NCBI GenBank assembly: GCA_046757205.1
Contig: JBHHXR010000018.1
Span: 1-23,759, forward strand
Direction: 5' to 3'
DNA length: 23,759 nt
Source: JBHHXR01 sp046757205
GTDB taxonomy: Bacteria; Pseudomonadota; Alphaproteobacteria; Rhodobacterales; Rhodobacteraceae
The translations under genes were made by a program, and so were the position numbers. The first letter of the stretch is position 1, and every line of letters begins with the position of its first letter. The notes beneath the pieces are model-generated. The model was not told the DNA's origin, searched no databases, and saw only the letters and a list, made by a program, of their open reading frames with translations. Below, in pieces: positions 1-7,408 of the stretch.

Positions 1-16
1 GTGCGAGGGAGGCGAG

Positions 17-1558
17 ATGAGTTGCAAACATCTGTCACGGGCCGGCGGGTTGTTGGCCGCGGCGTTTCTCGGACTTGCGGTAGCGGCCTCGGCGGGACCG
101 GCCGACGACACGCTTCGGGTGGCGATTTCGGCGAAGATCCGGAATCTTGATTTCAACTATTCCAGCAGGCGCGAGGGCATGATCGTCGCGGAACTGGTTG
201 ACGAAAGTTTGTTCCATTACGATCCCGAAACAAAGGAATACGTGCCTTCGGTTGCCTCGGGCTATGTCTATGCCGATCCGCTGACCGTGGACGTGACGCT
301 TCGCGGCGGCGTGAAATTTCACGACGGCACGCTGCTGGACGCCGGCGATGTCGCCTATACCTACAACTGGATCATCGATGACAGGAGCGGGGCCAAGGCG
401 AGAAAATCGGTTTCGCGCTGGCTGAAAAAGGCCGAAAGGGTGGACGACCGTACCGTGCGCTTCCATCTGAAGTCCGACTATCCGCTTGTCCTGCACGACA
501 TCGCCCGGCACGTGCGGCTGCGCAAGAAGGGCAGCTACACGGTGGATGGCGAAGCCGACAGGAATGCTATGGCGAAAGAACCGGTCGGACTGGGGCCTTA
601 CCGGGTCGAAAGTTTCGAGCCGGGCAGGGAAATCGTCCTGAGACGCCACGACGGGTATTTCACCGATAGCCCGAAAGGACCGGCAGGAATCGGCAGGATC
701 GTCTTTCGAATTCTTTCCGGCAAGTCCGCTCGGCGCGACGAAGCAAGTAACGGCGCCCTGGATCTGATGATCGACGTTGCCGCAAGCGAGGCCGCGGACC
801 TTGCCGAGTTGCCGCGCCTCGAACGGATCAGCGGCCCCGATCTGCGGATAGGTTTTCTGGTTCTGGATGCTGCCGGGATAACCGATCACAATGGCCCCTT
901 GACCGACCTGCTGGTTCGGCGGGCCATGAATTTTGCGATCGACCGGGCGAGGATTGCCGAAACCCTGATCGGCGGCGCCTCGGAACCGCTGTATACGCCC
1001 TGCCACCCGGCGCAGTTTGGCTGCGCGCAGGATATTACCAAGTATCCCTATGATCCTGCCAAGGCGCGGGAGCTTCTGGCGACGGCCGGTTATCCCGACG
1101 GGTTCAAAATGAACTTGATGGTCTACCGAAACCGGGCGATCGCAAGATCCGTTGCCGCCGATCTCGGTGCGATCGGGATAAGGGTTGGTTTACAGACCGT
1201 CGATGTCGACGAGCTGAGGGATGCGCGGAGCTTCGGCGAGGTGCAGGCCTATTTCGGCACATGGAGATCGAGCGGGATCCCCGACGTATCGGCGATCCTG
1301 CCGGCGCATTTCGCCGAAGGCAGCGATCGCAACATGTCTGGCGATGCCTTCCTGAGCCGGACCATAGCGGCCGCCGGGAGGACCGGCGACCAGAAAAAGC
1401 GCGCGAAGCTCTACCGACGGGCGCTGGCGACGATCACCGATCAGGCCTACTGGGTGCCGCTGGCGACGTATTCGAGAAACCACCTTGTCTCGTCGGAGGT
1501 GTCCTTTGCGGTGTCAGCCGACGGCTTGCCGAGGCTCTATCGGGCGGGCTGGAAATAG
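17..1558 (+). CDS. ABC transporter substrate-binding protein, family 5 (peptide/nickel type)
   Basis: Periplasmic solute receptor that would deliver a ligand (peptide, opine, nickel complex or similar) to an ABC importer. Seen: 513 aa, usual for SBP_bac_5 proteins; an N-terminal signal peptide (Arg/Lys start, hydrophobic stretch at about residues 10-25, ASA cleavage site near 27); then the family pattern of an early FNYSSRREG / ELVDESLFHYDP block, a VTLRGGVKFHDGTLLDAGDVAYTY-type block near residues 95-115, and a GLGPYRV turn near 190. The ATG at 17 follows a strong AGGGAGG ribosome site. No permease or ATPase gene follows, so the transporter partners must lie to the left of the window or elsewhere. 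There is no lipobox, so the protein should be soluble in the periplasm. Ligand cannot be told from sequence. Family call is firm; specificity is unknown. Confidence 0.92.
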   Translation: MSCKHLSRAGGLLAAAFLGLAVAASAGPADDTLRVAISAKIRNLDFNYSSRREGMIVAELVDESLFHYDPETKEYVPSVASGYVYADPLTVDVTLRGGVKFHDGTLLDAGDVAYTYNWIIDDRSGAKARKSVSRWLKKAERVDDRTVRFHLKSDYPLVLHDIARHVRLRKKGSYTVDGEADRNAMAKEPVGLGPYRVESFEPGREIVLRRHDGYFTDSPKGPAGIGRIVFRILSGKSARRDEASNGALDLMIDVAASEAADLAELPRLERISGPDLRIGFLVLDAAGITDHNGPLTDLLVRRAMNFAIDRARIAETLIGGASEPLYTPCHPAQFGCAQDITKYPYDPAKARELLATAGYPDGFKMNLMVYRNRAIARSVAADLGAIGIRVGLQTVDVDELRDARSFGEVQAYFGTWRSSGIPDVSAILPAHFAEGSDRNMSGDAFLSRTIAAAGRTGDQKKRAKLYRRALATITDQAYWVPLATYSRNHLVSSEVSFAVSADGLPRLYRAGWK

Positions 1559-1955
1559 CCGGCTCGCGGGGCTCCCGGTATGCGGTGCCGGGGCGGTCAG
1601 GTTACACAAGGGAAATCCCGTTGGAGCAAGGGCGCAAGCGCGAAACCTTAACCCCCCTGCATGATCGCGGCAGTACTTGCGTTTCCCGCCGCACCGTCCC
1701 CTTCCACCGGCAACGGAACGACAAAAGGAAGCACCGTGAAGCGCCAGTCCGCGAGCCCGGCCGAATGGCGCCCGGCCTTCAGCCCGGACCGGGGCAGGAC
1801 GGCCGAGGGCGCCACGAGGCCGCTCAATTTCTTCGCCCCGATGGCGCTGCTTCCCGATACCGCGCCCTGCCGTGCCCTGGGGCCGTTCCTGGCTCTGGCG
1901 TTGACGGAAGCCACATGCGAGACTGGCCCCGGAATGAGGCTAAGGTCGGGGTCCG
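1559..1955. other. 397-base gap with no confident gene
   Basis: No recognisable gene. Two overlapping open frames on opposite strands, 1736-2077 (+; GTG at 1736 after an AAGGAAG site) and 1914-1648 (-), both show G/C-rich third positions, but neither resembles a family I know. The + frame would run 122 bases into the following SDR gene. It may be a gene remnant or simply high-GC open frame. I see no clear terminator for the binding protein and no convincing promoter for the SDR operon. Confidence 0.4.
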
Positions 1956-2705
1956 GTGCTAGAAGTCGAGGGTCTCCACGTCTTGGTTACGGGCGCGTCG
2001 AGCGGTCTGGGGGCGCATTTCTCGCGGTTACTGGCCGGGCGGGGGGCGCGCGTGACCATGGCTGCGAGGCGGCTTGAGGCGTTGCGACGATTGGCGGGTG
2101 ATATTGGCGGGTCGGCGAATCCGGTACGTGCGGATGTGGCCGACGCCGGGTCGATGCCGCGGTTGTTCGATCTTGCGGAAAAGGCCTTCGGTCCGGTCGA
2201 CGTGCTGGTGAACAACGCCGGGACGGCGACACAGGGCCGCGCCGAGGAAATGAGCGAGGCGGACTGGGACAGCGTGATGGACGTGAATCTCAAGGGGTGC
2301 TGGCTGGCCGCAGCGGAAGCGGCGCGGCGGATGGAAACGGCCGGGCGCGGTGGCGCCATCGTCAATATCGCGTCGATCCTCGGCTTGCGGGTGGCGAAAG
2401 GGGTCGTGCCCTACGCGGTGGCCAAGGCCGGACTGATCCAGATGACGAAGGCACTGGCGCTGGAATGGGCGCGGCACGGGATCCGCGTCAACGCCATTGC
2501 GCCGGGATATGTGGAGACCGACATCAACCGGGGTTTCTTTGCGACGGATGCCGGACAGAGGATGATAAGTCACATTCCGCAGCGGCGAATTGGCCGGATG
2601 TCGGACCTGGACGGGCCACTCCTGCTTCTGTGCTCACCGTCGTCGTCCTTCATGACAGGTGCCGTTATCCCGGTGGATGGCGGCCACCTGGTGCAGTCTC
2701 TTTGA
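1956..2705 (+). CDS. SDR-family NAD(P)-dependent oxidoreductase (LvaD-like by context)
   Basis: Classical short-chain dehydrogenase/reductase interconverting a hydroxyl and a ketone with NAD(P)H. Seen: 249 aa, normal length; TGASSGLG nucleotide motif at residues 12-19, NNAG at 86-89, and the catalytic set Asn111, Ser140, Tyr153, Lys157 (YxxxK); the C-terminal ITGxxxxVDGG-like end is present (MTGAVIPVDGG). The start is GTG at 1956 with a weak upstream AAGG; it is chosen because the usual N-terminal leader of these proteins begins here. It is the first gene of a compact operon: only 13 bases separate it from the acyl-CoA dehydrogenase. By analogy with P. putida LvaD it could reduce a 4-oxoacyl-CoA to 4-hydroxyacyl-CoA, but the SDR fold alone does not give the substrate; a 3-oxoacyl or sterol-type substrate is also possible. 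Confidence 0.9.
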   Translation: MLEVEGLHVLVTGASSGLGAHFSRLLAGRGARVTMAARRLEALRRLAGDIGGSANPVRADVADAGSMPRLFDLAEKAFGPVDVLVNNAGTATQGRAEEMSEADWDSVMDVNLKGCWLAAAEAARRMETAGRGGAIVNIASILGLRVAKGVVPYAVAKAGLIQMTKALALEWARHGIRVNAIAPGYVETDINRGFFATDAGQRMISHIPQRRIGRMSDLDGPLLLLCSPSSSFMTGAVIPVDGGHLVQSL

Positions 2706-2718
2706 GGGGATTGGAATA

Positions 2719-3918
2719 ATGGATTTTTCTCTTTCACCCGAGATTGATGCCTTGCGCATGCGCGTTCGGAACTTTGTCGAAAGGGAGATACTGCCGCTGG
2801 AGAGCAATCCGGCAAACTACGGCGCACATGAAAACATCGGCGAACCGGCGTTGGAGCGCTTGCGCCGCCGGGCAGCGGACGCTGGGCTTTGGGCACCGCA
2901 GATGCCCGTGGCGCGCGGTGGGCTCGGGCTCGGGGAAACCGGCATGGCGGTGTTCTACGAAGAAGCGAACCGGTCGATTTTTGGCCCCGCCGTCTTCAAC
3001 TGTGCGGCGCCCGACGACGGCAATATGATCGTTCTGGAAAAAGCTGCCCGCGAAGATCAGAAAACGCGATGGCTGCAGCCCCTCGTGGACGGAAAGGCGC
3101 GTTCCGCCTTCGCCATGACGGAACCGGCGCCGGGTGGCGGCTCCGATCCATCGATGATCAGGACCACCGCCACCAGAAAGGCTGGCAAATGGGTGATCAG
3201 CGGGCGAAAATGGTTCATAACGGGCGCCGCGGCGGCCAGCCATTTCATCGTTATCGCAAGGACATCCGACGATGTGCGCCGCGGGCTGACGGCGTTTCTG
3301 TTTCACAAGGACAGTCCCGGCTGGCACATCGTGCGGCGGATACCCATCATGGGCCCGGAAGAACACGGCGGGCACTGCGAACTGCAGTTCGACGGGCTTG
3401 AAATCCCCGACGAGGACCGGCTGATGGAAATCGGCGACGGGCTGAAGCTGACACAGATCAGGCTTGGCACCGCGCGGCTGACGCACTGCATGCGCTGGCT
3501 CGGCCTTGCCCGCCGCTCGCTGGAGATCGCGCAGGCCTATGTCGCGGAACGCGAGGGGTTCGGGACCAAGCTGGCCGACCGGGAGTCGGTGCAGCTCCTG
3601 CTCGGCGAGGCGGCGATGCAGATCGAAATCGGCCGCCTGCTGACGATGCGCGCGGCCTGGGCGCTGGAGCAGGGCGACAGGGCGCGCAAGCAGGTATCGA
3701 TGGCGAAAATTCAGGTGGCCGAGGCGCTGCACGGGGCGGTGGACACGGCGATCCAGTTGAACGGCGCGCGCGGGTACTCGAAGGATACCGTGCTGGAGTG
3801 GATCTACCGCTATGCGAGGCAGGCGCGGCTGGTGGATGGCGCCTCGGAAGTCCACAAGATGGTGCTGAACCGCTACCTGGCGCAGGAAGGCGGGGACTTC
3901 TGGCGCTGGGGTGTCTGA
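2719..3918 (+). CDS. Acyl-CoA dehydrogenase family protein, ACAD10/11 (LvaC)-like
   Basis: FAD-dependent acyl-CoA dehydrogenase fold enzyme, 399 aa. Seen: N-terminal helical domain (about 1-125), beta domain with the FAD-binding AFAMTEPAPGGGSDP stretch near 130-145 and WFITGAAAA near 165, and C-terminal helical domain ending in an RLVDGASEVHKM segment. In medium-chain enzymes the catalytic Glu lies in a YEGT motif at that place; here it is V-D373-G-A. As I recall, Asp there is usual in the ACAD10/11 and LvaC group, which removes phosphate from 4-phosphoacyl-CoA instead of, or besides, oxidising. The ATG at 2719 follows GAGGGGA at 8 bases; an in-frame ATG at 2659 would lie inside the SDR gene and lacks this support. 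The next gene starts 3 bases after the stop. The family is certain; the 4-hydroxy-acid role is inferred from context. Confidence 0.93.
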   Translation: MDFSLSPEIDALRMRVRNFVEREILPLESNPANYGAHENIGEPALERLRRRAADAGLWAPQMPVARGGLGLGETGMAVFYEEANRSIFGPAVFNCAAPDDGNMIVLEKAAREDQKTRWLQPLVDGKARSAFAMTEPAPGGGSDPSMIRTTATRKAGKWVISGRKWFITGAAAASHFIVIARTSDDVRRGLTAFLFHKDSPGWHIVRRIPIMGPEEHGGHCELQFDGLEIPDEDRLMEIGDGLKLTQIRLGTARLTHCMRWLGLARRSLEIAQAYVAEREGFGTKLADRESVQLLLGEAAMQIEIGRLLTMRAAWALEQGDRARKQVSMAKIQVAEALHGAVDTAIQLNGARGYSKDTVLEWIYRYARQARLVDGASEVHKMVLNRYLAQEGGDFWRWGV

Positions 3919-3921
3919 CCG

Positions 3922-4953
3922 GTGCCGTTGCCCAACGACGTGAAGGCGGCGCTGGAACGATATCTGCCTGGCGTTTTTCCGGTTCCGCGCGTCGAGATCG
4001 TGGACAGCGCGAGGTTTTCGGAAGGCGCAATTCAGGAGAATTGGTCGCTGGAGCTGAAATTTCCCGATGGCGCGAAGCGCATGGTCGTGCTGCGCACCGA
4101 CAGTGCGTCTTCGATCGCGGCAAGTCACAGCCGGGCGGAGGAATTCCAACTGCTTCGGGCCGCGTGGACGGCTGGTGTAATGGTGCCCGAACCGCTGCAT
4201 TGCTGCACCGATCCTGCCGTCATCGGCAAGCAGTTCATCCTTATGCAATACGTTGACGGCGTTGCGCTCGGACCGAAGGTCGTACGCGACGAAACCCTCG
4301 GCGGTGATCGCAAGGCTCTGGTGGGGGAACTGGGCCGGCAACTTGCGCGGATACACAAGATAACGCCGAAGACACACAGCTTCGATTTTCTGCCCGACCC
4401 GCCCCGCGACGCCGGGCTGGCCGCGGTTTCGGCGATGCGGAATTATCTCGACGCGCTGTCGGGCCCCCGGCCGGTGCTGGAATGGGCGTTGCGGTGGCTG
4501 GGGCGGTATGCACCGAAGCCTTCCGAGGTCGTGTTGGTCCATCACGACTTTCGCACCGGCAACTACCTGCTGAACGATCATGGCCTTGCCGCGATCCTTG
4601 ACTGGGAATTTGCCGGCTGGTCGGAACCGCACGAGGATATCGGCTGGTTCACGGCGATGTGCTGGCGGTTTTCGGGGCGCGAAAAGGAAGCCGGCGGGAT
4701 CGGAGCGCGCGGGGACTTCTACCGGGGCTACGAGGCGGAGAGCGGGCGGCGGATCGAGCCGGAACGGGTATACTGGTGGGAGGTCGCCGCGCATCTGCGC
4801 TGGGCGATCATTGCCCTTCAGCAGGCGGAGCGATTTCTCGTCGGTGGCGAGCGAGACCTGGAACTGGCGCTCATCGGCCACCGGGTGGTGGAAATGGAGG
4901 CTGAAATCCTTCGCATGACCGACCCGGCCAGAAATCAGGAGAATGGACAATGA
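3922..4953 (+). CDS. Phosphotransferase (APH/choline-kinase fold), likely acyl-CoA kinase (LvaA-like)
   Basis: Kinase-like protein of the aminoglycoside phosphotransferase family, 343 aa. Seen: an N-lobe with an LRTD strand (about 57-60) and Glu73/Glu74 in a helix, hinge ILMQYVDG at 106-113, the catalytic loop HHDFRTGN at 207-214 (Asp209, Asn214) and the metal-binding DWE at 227-229. Proteins of this kind next to an acyl-CoA dehydrogenase correspond to the kinase half of human ACAD10/11 and to LvaA, which phosphorylates the 4-hydroxyl of 4-hydroxyacyl-CoA; antibiotic resistance is therefore an unlikely role. The start is GTG at 3922, 3 bases after the previous stop. The end overlaps the next gene by 4 bases (ATGA), so the kinase and the small protein should be made together. 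Confidence 0.9.
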   Translation: MPLPNDVKAALERYLPGVFPVPRVEIVDSARFSEGAIQENWSLELKFPDGAKRMVVLRTDSASSIAASHSRAEEFQLLRAAWTAGVMVPEPLHCCTDPAVIGKQFILMQYVDGVALGPKVVRDETLGGDRKALVGELGRQLARIHKITPKTHSFDFLPDPPRDAGLAAVSAMRNYLDALSGPRPVLEWALRWLGRYAPKPSEVVLVHHDFRTGNYLLNDHGLAAILDWEFAGWSEPHEDIGWFTAMCWRFSGREKEAGGIGARGDFYRGYEAESGRRIEPERVYWWEVAAHLRWAIIALQQAERFLVGGERDLELALIGHRVVEMEAEILRMTDPARNQENGQ

Positions 4954-5330
4954 CCCCGGACCGGCCCGATGCGGCGACACTGCTGGAACTTGCCGAGGAA
5001 ACCCTGCGAAGCGAGATCCTCCCGCACCTCGCGCCTGAAAGGCGCCTGCACCTGCTGATGTCACTCAAGGCCATTGGCATCGCCGCGCGCACTCTGAAGG
5101 ACAGTTCGTTCAGGCTGGTCGACCGCCAGCAGACGGCGTTGGCGGCATTGGGGTTTGGCGGTGCCAGCGCGGAAGATCTTGCCGACGCGATCCGCCATGG
5201 CCAGTGGTCTGACCCGGATGCGGAAATTGCGCTCTATGAAACGCTTCGGGCCGACACGCTGGAGCGTCTCGACCTGGCCGATCCGAAATATGCGGCCCTC
5301 ATTCAGGCGGAAGACGGGCAGGAGAGGTAG
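4950..5330 (+). CDS. DUF6285-type small protein (LvaB-like kinase partner)
   Basis: Small helical acidic protein, 126 aa. Seen: N-terminal pattern LLELAEETLRSEILPHL at about residues 11-27, followed by a second helix with MSLKAIGIAARTLKD, which is the signature of the DUF6285 family as I remember it, and a C-terminal helix with ALYETLRADTLERLDLADPKY. It has no signal peptide, membrane segment or catalytic motif. Members sit beside an APH-like kinase and an acyl-CoA dehydrogenase; in P. putida the equivalent LvaB binds the kinase LvaA and is needed for its activity. Here the ATG overlaps the kinase stop (ATGA), which fits a subunit made in fixed ratio. Equation of this protein with LvaB is inference from family and position. 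Confidence 0.8.
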   Translation: MTPDRPDAATLLELAEETLRSEILPHLAPERRLHLLMSLKAIGIAARTLKDSSFRLVDRQQTALAALGFGGASAEDLADAIRHGQWSDPDAEIALYETLRADTLERLDLADPKYAALIQAEDGQER

Positions 5331-5390
5331 GCGTCTTACAACTTTGCCGACTACCAGCGCCTCTTGTCGATCTTTGCCCGTCGGTCAGTC

Positions 5391-6227
5391 TTACTTCTGC
5401 ATCAGGGTCACGGACCCTTTCGGAGCAAGTATCGTGAAGCTAATCGCCTTCGTATGTGTCTCTGTAAACGACTTTCCCTTCGTTATTTCTGCACTGCCCG
5501 AGAAAATTTTCCAATCCACACCGAGCGTGCCTTTTGTGCCGGCGCTTTTGGCTGCAGCTTCGGCGCTTGTGGCAGACTTTACAATTTTAATAGGGTCTTC
5601 AGCGGCTGAAATAGCTAGAACATCTCCATTCTTTAGCGGATTGTAGTACATGTTGTTGCTAAGTTTCGGCTTGATCTTCCGAGGCAATGAAACCTCGGCA
5701 TTCACGATCGACTTCTTCGACTCAAGCATAATGCCACGGAAACGGCACGAGCCCCTTGTCAGCGCTGCTTGCAGCGTCACCTTGCTCGCTTTGAAAGTTA
5801 GTTTCAATTTTGCAGATTTCGGTAACTCATTGTTGAAATTTGTAAAGCTAAAGACGATGTCGACCTCGGCTTGCCCCTTATTTTTCCCCTCTTTTTCGTA
5901 TTTTCTTTCTTCCTTCACAATCTCGGCGCGCCAAGTCCTCAACTTTTTAAGAAATCCACCGAGATTCTTTTTGAATTCCTTCTCGACGAGCCGCGCTCGC
6001 CCCAACCTGGTGCCCTTGATCTTTTCCCCAGAACGAATAGCATCGTCGAGATACCCGCGCATCTTCTCGTATTCAGGTGGTTTTATTTCTGAAAAACGAA
6101 GCAACCCGTTGACAAATTTGTTGACTAAAGAAGAATTCAGTAGCTGACGAATGGAGTCGTACTTGTCTGATACAAACAATTTTGCAAAAGACTGTACTTC
6201 CTTTGCTCGTTTCTTCTCGTTGGACAT
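5391..6227 (-). CDS. Orphan 278-aa protein, AT-rich gene
   Basis: I do not recognise this family. The ATG at 6227 is chosen because GGAGAG lies 6 bases upstream; an in-frame ATG at 6311 has no such site. Seen: a Lys/Glu-rich, largely helical N-terminal part (about 1-125, with a charged segment near 80-120 such as VKEERKYEKEGKNKG), then a beta-looking part (about 125-278) with alternating hydrophobic residues, e.g. ELPKSAKLKLTFKASKVTLQ. It has a single Cys, no signal peptide and no membrane helix. Base use is unlike its neighbours: 5581-5640 has 24 G/C in 60 bases, against 43 in 60 at 4741-4800 in the kinase gene. Lys, Ser, Asn and Phe codons are frequent. This fits recent acquisition. It follows the peptidoglycan-binding-like gene on the same strand after 234 bases, so the two may form a unit. 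Confidence 0.75.
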   Translation of the reverse strand: MSNEKKRAKEVQSFAKLFVSDKYDSIRQLLNSSLVNKFVNGLLRFSEIKPPEYEKMRGYLDDAIRSGEKIKGTRLGRARLVEKEFKKNLGGFLKKLRTWRAEIVKEERKYEKEGKNKGQAEVDIVFSFTNFNNELPKSAKLKLTFKASKVTLQAALTRGSCRFRGIMLESKKSIVNAEVSLPRKIKPKLSNNMYYNPLKNGDVLAISAAEDPIKIVKSATSAEAAAKSAGTKGTLGVDWKIFSGSAEITKGKSFTETHTKAISFTILAPKGSVTLMQK

Positions 6228-6461
6228 GACTCTCTCCGCATTAACGTAAATCGGGCCGGAGTCTGATGTTGGATAAGACCAGCCGTGCTGCACGCACGGG
6301 CCCGAAAGCATATCTATTCAACTCAGCATCTCCCATTTGGGCTGACGGTTCAAGGATCGCTTTGCCAAGTCTGTGGCAGCCTCGAATAGCTGATCCAGCG
6401 ACGTAGGGTGGGCAGTCCTACCCACGATGGTTCCAACAATTCCAATTCCTCGGACTCAAAC
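6228..6461. other. Spacer between the two AT-rich genes
   Basis: No gene seen. It holds the leader of the 278-aa gene and an inverted repeat at 6406-6423 (GGGTGGG / CCTACCC with one G-T pair and a four-base loop). No T run follows on either strand, so it is not a clear terminator. A promoter for the downstream gene may lie here, but I cannot place one with confidence. Confidence 0.4.
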
Positions 6462-6767
6462 TTACCTATTGGCTGCCAACTGCGTTGCGGACAATGCGGC
6501 GGCGCCGATCTTGACGAAATGCTTGGGTTGTTCTTTTTCGATTTTTCCTGTCTTGATCACGCGTGCGATGACGATCGCGGTCTCCGAGTCGATTTCTCCG
6601 GATTGTTTCAGCTTGGCTTTCGATTGCAGAAGCTTGATTGCGGCTTTTGTTTTCTTGCCAATAATTCCGTCGACGTTGAGAGGTGGCTTCGGCTTCACCA
6701 CCTTGTTCAGCATGTCCTGAAGTTTCTCGGCCTTCGCGGGCGCCATCGTTGCCATCGGTTTCCCCAT
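6462..6767 (-). CDS. Small peptidoglycan-binding-domain-like protein
   Basis: A 101-aa protein (97 aa if it begins at the second ATG, 6755, which has GGGGA at a normal distance). Seen: one helical domain covering about residues 13-70 with the PG_binding_1 pattern: LQDMLNKV first helix, the turn LNVDGIIGKKTKAAIKLLQ (compare the family VDGxxGxxTxxAVxxFQ), then SGEIDSETAIVIARV as the third helix. It has no signal peptide, lipobox or attached hydrolase domain, which is odd for a protein of this type; it may act in the cytoplasm, be exported by another route, or be a phage- or secretion-related adaptor. Basic overall. It lies upstream of the orphan 278-aa gene on the same strand and beside a dying peroxiredoxin gene. 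Confidence 0.75.
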   Translation of the reverse strand: MGKPMATMAPAKAEKLQDMLNKVVKPKPPLNVDGIIGKKTKAAIKLLQSKAKLKQSGEIDSETAIVIARVIKTGKIEKEQPKHFVKIGAAALSATQLAANR

Positions 6768-6848
6768 TTTTTTGGGGGCTGATTCTACTAAGAAAACGGG
6801 GATACTTGCATATGGCCTGGTGCCGCAGCACCGGCTTTCCCAGGCGAT

Positions 6849-7408
6849 TCAGCCCGGTTCACGGGTCTTTCTCAGACAAGGCAGGACCTTTTCGAAACCA
6901 GCGAATTCTTCGTTAACCTCCTCGTCCGGCAGGGGCGGCGTGATGATGACGTCATCGCCATTTTCCGGTTGGCCGGCGTTGCCACTTGGTGCGTGGCGGC
7001 AAGCTGGATCGAATCGAGCGCGCGCAGCAGTTCGACGAAGTTCCGTCCAGTGATCATCGGGTAGGCAAGAACGAGCTTGATCTTCTTGTCGGGACCGATG
7101 ACGAAGACCGGGCGCGCCGTCTGGTTGTCGGCGGACGGTCAGCCCTGCGATGAGTCGAGTTCACTCGCCGGCAGCATGTGGTAGAGTTGGGCGACCTTCA
7201 ACTCGGGAACGCCGATCAGCGGGTAATCCACGGCATTTCCCCAAGCCTCCAGGGCTATGCCTGACTGTCCGGTCGAAATGGGGGCCAGCTCAGGATGAGA
7301 AACCAGGATGGCGTAGCCTTCGCCGATCCGGTCGTGGAAACTGACCGGCCCTTCCGTCGTCTCGGCGGTGAAATCAGGGGCCGTGCCGTTGATACGAAGT
7401 GCCGTGAT
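6849..7408 (-). pseudogene. Decayed 1-Cys peroxiredoxin (Prx6/AhpC-TSA type) gene
   Basis: Reading the - strand from 7408 gives recognisable 1-Cys peroxiredoxin sequence broken in several places. The family start MT-LRIN is now ITALRIN (ATC at 7408-7406, start lost). LRINGTAPDFTAETTEGPVSF and YAILVSHP are intact, but the active-site P-V-C-T is P-I-S-T, the peroxidatic Cys being Ser (TCG at 7276-7274). About 30-40 residues that normally follow are missing before VDYPLIGVPELKVAQLYHMLP. A TGA at 7141-7139 interrupts the frame where the family has Arg. The frame then continues as ADNQTARPVFVIGPDKKIKL and YPMITGRNF to VATPANR, where a one-base loss near 6960-6967 shifts it. GDDVIITPPLPDEEVNEEF follows in the new frame, with a stop at 6849. 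It cannot make an active enzyme. Confidence 0.9.

Noticed and set aside
4087..4953. Kinase as an aminoglycoside resistance gene
   Set aside because: Same fold, but operon context with acyl-CoA dehydrogenase, SDR and DUF6285-type protein points to acyl-CoA metabolism.
2734..5064. A 776-codon open frame on the - strand
   Set aside because: It lies antisense to the acyl-CoA dehydrogenase, kinase and DUF6285-type genes, has Arg/His/Pro-rich composition typical of high-GC shadow frames, and no family motif.
6406..6423. Inverted repeat as a terminator between the AT-rich genes
   Set aside because: Short stem with a G-T pair and no T run on either strand.
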